DNA of 15,954 nucleotides from Bdellovibrionales bacterium (lineage in GTDB: Bacteria; Bdellovibrionota; UBA1018): assembly GCA_018968995.1 (NCBI GenBank), contig JAGWZD010000016.1, positions 1 through 15,954 on the forward strand. Reading direction: 5' to 3'. Positions within the stretch are counted from its first letter, which is position 1; every line of letters begins with the position of its first letter. The position numbers and the translations under genes are program-made. Positions 15,396 through 15,954 of this stretch are shown here, piece by piece. Below the pieces are notes generated by a model. That model made no database searches. It was not told the DNA's origin and was given only the letters and a program-made list of their open reading frames with translations.

Positions 15396-15635
15396 TTAGG
15401 TGGAGTCCGCAGGCTTTTTCTCAGCCTGAGCTTTTTTCTGGGCCGCGCACTTACCGTCTTTGCAGCCCTTTTTATGATCCTTATGGGTGCACTGCTTCTT
15501 TTCGCCTTTTTCGCACTTTTCGGCGCATTCACGATCGCACGAAGCGCAGTGCTCATGATCGTTGGCAAAAGCCGTGAAACCGCTACCAGTGGTGAGCGAC
15601 AACCCCATCAAAACCGCCAAAATCCATTTTTTCAT
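15396..15635 (-). CDS. Small secreted Cys/His-rich protein, possible metal-binding
   Basis: The 79-residue precursor has a clear signal peptide (MKKWILAVLMG... ending AFA|ND at residue 24). The mature 55 residues contain seven Cys (30, 33, 37, 41, 49, 58, 63) and four His (27, 29, 51, 54), plus many Lys. Cys33, 37 and 41 fall on one helix face, C30-x2-C33 forms a CxxC, and CKDGKC (58-63) recalls the EGKC repeats of HvfA-type bufferins. AAGGAG lies 7 nt before the ATG. I infer periplasmic binding of copper or another soft metal, or a thiol buffer. No DUF692/DUF2063 partner genes follow; trmO does. A divergent ECF-type sigma gene and paired promoter-like elements sit upstream. The family is not one I can name with certainty. 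Confidence 0.8.
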   Translation of the reverse strand: MKKWILAVLMGLSLTTGSGFTAFANDHEHCASCDRECAEKCEKGEKKQCTHKDHKKGCKDGKCAAQKKAQAEKKPADST

Positions 15636-15659
15636 ACCGGAATCTCCTTCATCTCACTG

Positions 15660-15691
15660 GGAATACGCTCCAGTTCTCTCAATCGTGACAG
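15660..15691 (+). promoter_or_regulatory. ECF-type promoter candidate facing the sigma factor gene
   Basis: GGAATACG (15660-15667) and GTGACAG (15685-15691) are 17 bp apart. GGAATA resembles ECF -35 elements such as those of SigR/SigH, and CGTGAC would be the -10 region. The start point would be near 15697, giving a leader of about 55 nt to the GTG at 15752. An identical pair of motifs lies on the other strand. Confidence 0.45.
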
Positions 15692-15718
15692 AACAAAAGG
15701 GCCTGTCACATTTTTTTT
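15685..15718 (+). terminator. Hairpin followed by T8: terminator-like on the plus strand
   Basis: GTGACAG (15685-15691) and CTGTCAC (15703-15709) form a perfect 7-bp stem with an 11-nt loop, followed by A and eight T. This has the form of an intrinsic terminator for plus-strand transcription, but no well-supported plus-strand gene ends just before it. The arms also coincide with two promoter-like -10 elements, and an operator is a third possibility. Confidence 0.3.
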
Positions 15719-15733
15719 CTCCAAACGTATTCC
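15703..15733 (-). promoter_or_regulatory. ECF-type promoter candidate facing the Cys/His-rich gene
   Basis: On the minus strand GGAATACG (15733-15726), a 16-bp spacer containing eight consecutive A, then GTGACAG (15709-15703). It mirrors the plus-strand element exactly in both boxes. The start point near 15697 would give a leader of about 60 nt to the ATG at 15635. Confidence 0.45.
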
Positions 15734-15751
15734 TCCCCAGGAGGGCCTGGA

Positions 15752-15954
15752 GTGAAACCAGCCCCGGAATCGCTCAAGCATGAGCTATCGGATGAGGTTT
15801 TGATGCGCATGTATCAACAAGGAGACGCTGCGGCCTTTGATCAGCTTTATCGGCGCCACTCTCCTAAAGTGTACGGATACCTGTATTCCCGCGCCTCATC
15901 GCGACAACAGGCCGACGACCTGCTTCAGGCCTGTTTCCTAAAACTTCATCAATC
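15752..15954 (+). CDS. ECF-type RNA polymerase sigma factor, N-terminal part (cut by window edge)
   Basis: The 67 visible residues start VKPAPESLKHELSDEVLM and continue into sigma70 region 2: GDAAAFDQLYRRHSPKVYGYL, then ADDLLQACFLKLHQ. The last segment corresponds to the usual AEDLVQEVFLRL of ECF sigma factors, the core-RNA-polymerase and -10 contact region. Region 4 and any anti-sigma gene lie beyond the window. The GTG start is decided by a strong AGGAGG (15739-15744) 7 nt upstream. The gene is divergent from the Cys/His-rich secreted protein, and both have the same promoter-like boxes, which suggests that the sigma factor controls itself and that neighbour. Confidence 0.85.
   Translation, partial: MKPAPESLKHELSDEVLMRMYQQGDAAAFDQLYRRHSPKVYGYLYSRASSRQQADDLLQACFLKLHQ

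Noticed and set aside
15302..15568. 88-codon minus-strand frame overlapping the Cys/His-rich gene
   Set aside because: It is Arg/Lys-rich in the manner of an out-of-frame shadow and has no ribosome-binding site; the overlapping gene has a signal peptide and a strong ribosome-binding site.

Overview
The window is a gene-dense stretch of bacterial chromosome, about half G+C, with 16 protein genes I can support. No rRNA, tRNA, CRISPR array, insertion sequence or phage gene is visible. Several proteins are periplasmic or lipoprotein-like, and one orphan protein ends in an outer-membrane-type C-terminal strand, so the host is almost certainly Gram-negative. A VKOR-DsbA fusion, a MinD-like ATPase beside a J-domain/RodZ-type-HTH protein, and an enhancer-binding-protein relative suggest a Bdellovibrionota or other former deltaproteobacterial lineage. 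That placement is an inference, not a measurement.

Layout. At 1-319 (-) is the N-terminal part of a BMP/PnrA-type solute-binding protein. It is divergent from a short AAA+/Fis-HTH regulator (434-1240, +) that has lost the GAFTGA loop. A two-gene unit (2136-1244, -) encodes a SprT-like metalloprotease and a small secreted protein. Divergent from it is mutS2 (2202-4631, +). Next come an unrecognised membrane-anchored protein (5570-4635, -) and a DGK1/SEC59-type CTP-dependent lipid kinase (6438-5722, -). A tightly packed operon then runs 6614-10042 (+): MinD/FlhG-like ATPase, J-domain/HTH protein, RluD-type pseudouridine synthase, PgeF. A probable peptide-binding lipoprotein (11537-10020, -) converges on it. 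A second packed operon (11575-14383, +) holds CcdA, a VKOR-DsbA fusion and a TatD nuclease. trmO (15108-14380, -) converges on that.

The right edge (15300-15954) is the most unusual part. A 79-residue secreted protein with seven Cys and four His (15635-15396, -) is divergent from the start of an ECF-type sigma factor (15752 to the window end, +). The 116 bp between them carries two matching bipartite elements, GGAATACG-N16/17-GTGACAG, one on each strand and pointing at each other. They look like -35/-10 elements of an ECF promoter, one serving each gene. This suggests a self-regulated sigma factor controlling a small Cys/His-rich periplasmic protein, perhaps a metal- or thiol-stress module related in style to bufferin loci. 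No known bufferin partner gene lies within the window.

The rest is mostly housekeeping or envelope maintenance: recombination and ribosome rescue (MutS2), rRNA and tRNA modification (RluD-like, TrmO), peptidoglycan quality control (PgeF), periplasmic thiol chemistry (CcdA, VKOR-DsbA) and lipid phosphorylation. Four convergent gene pairs end within 3 bp of each other or overlap, so there is little room for ordinary terminators.
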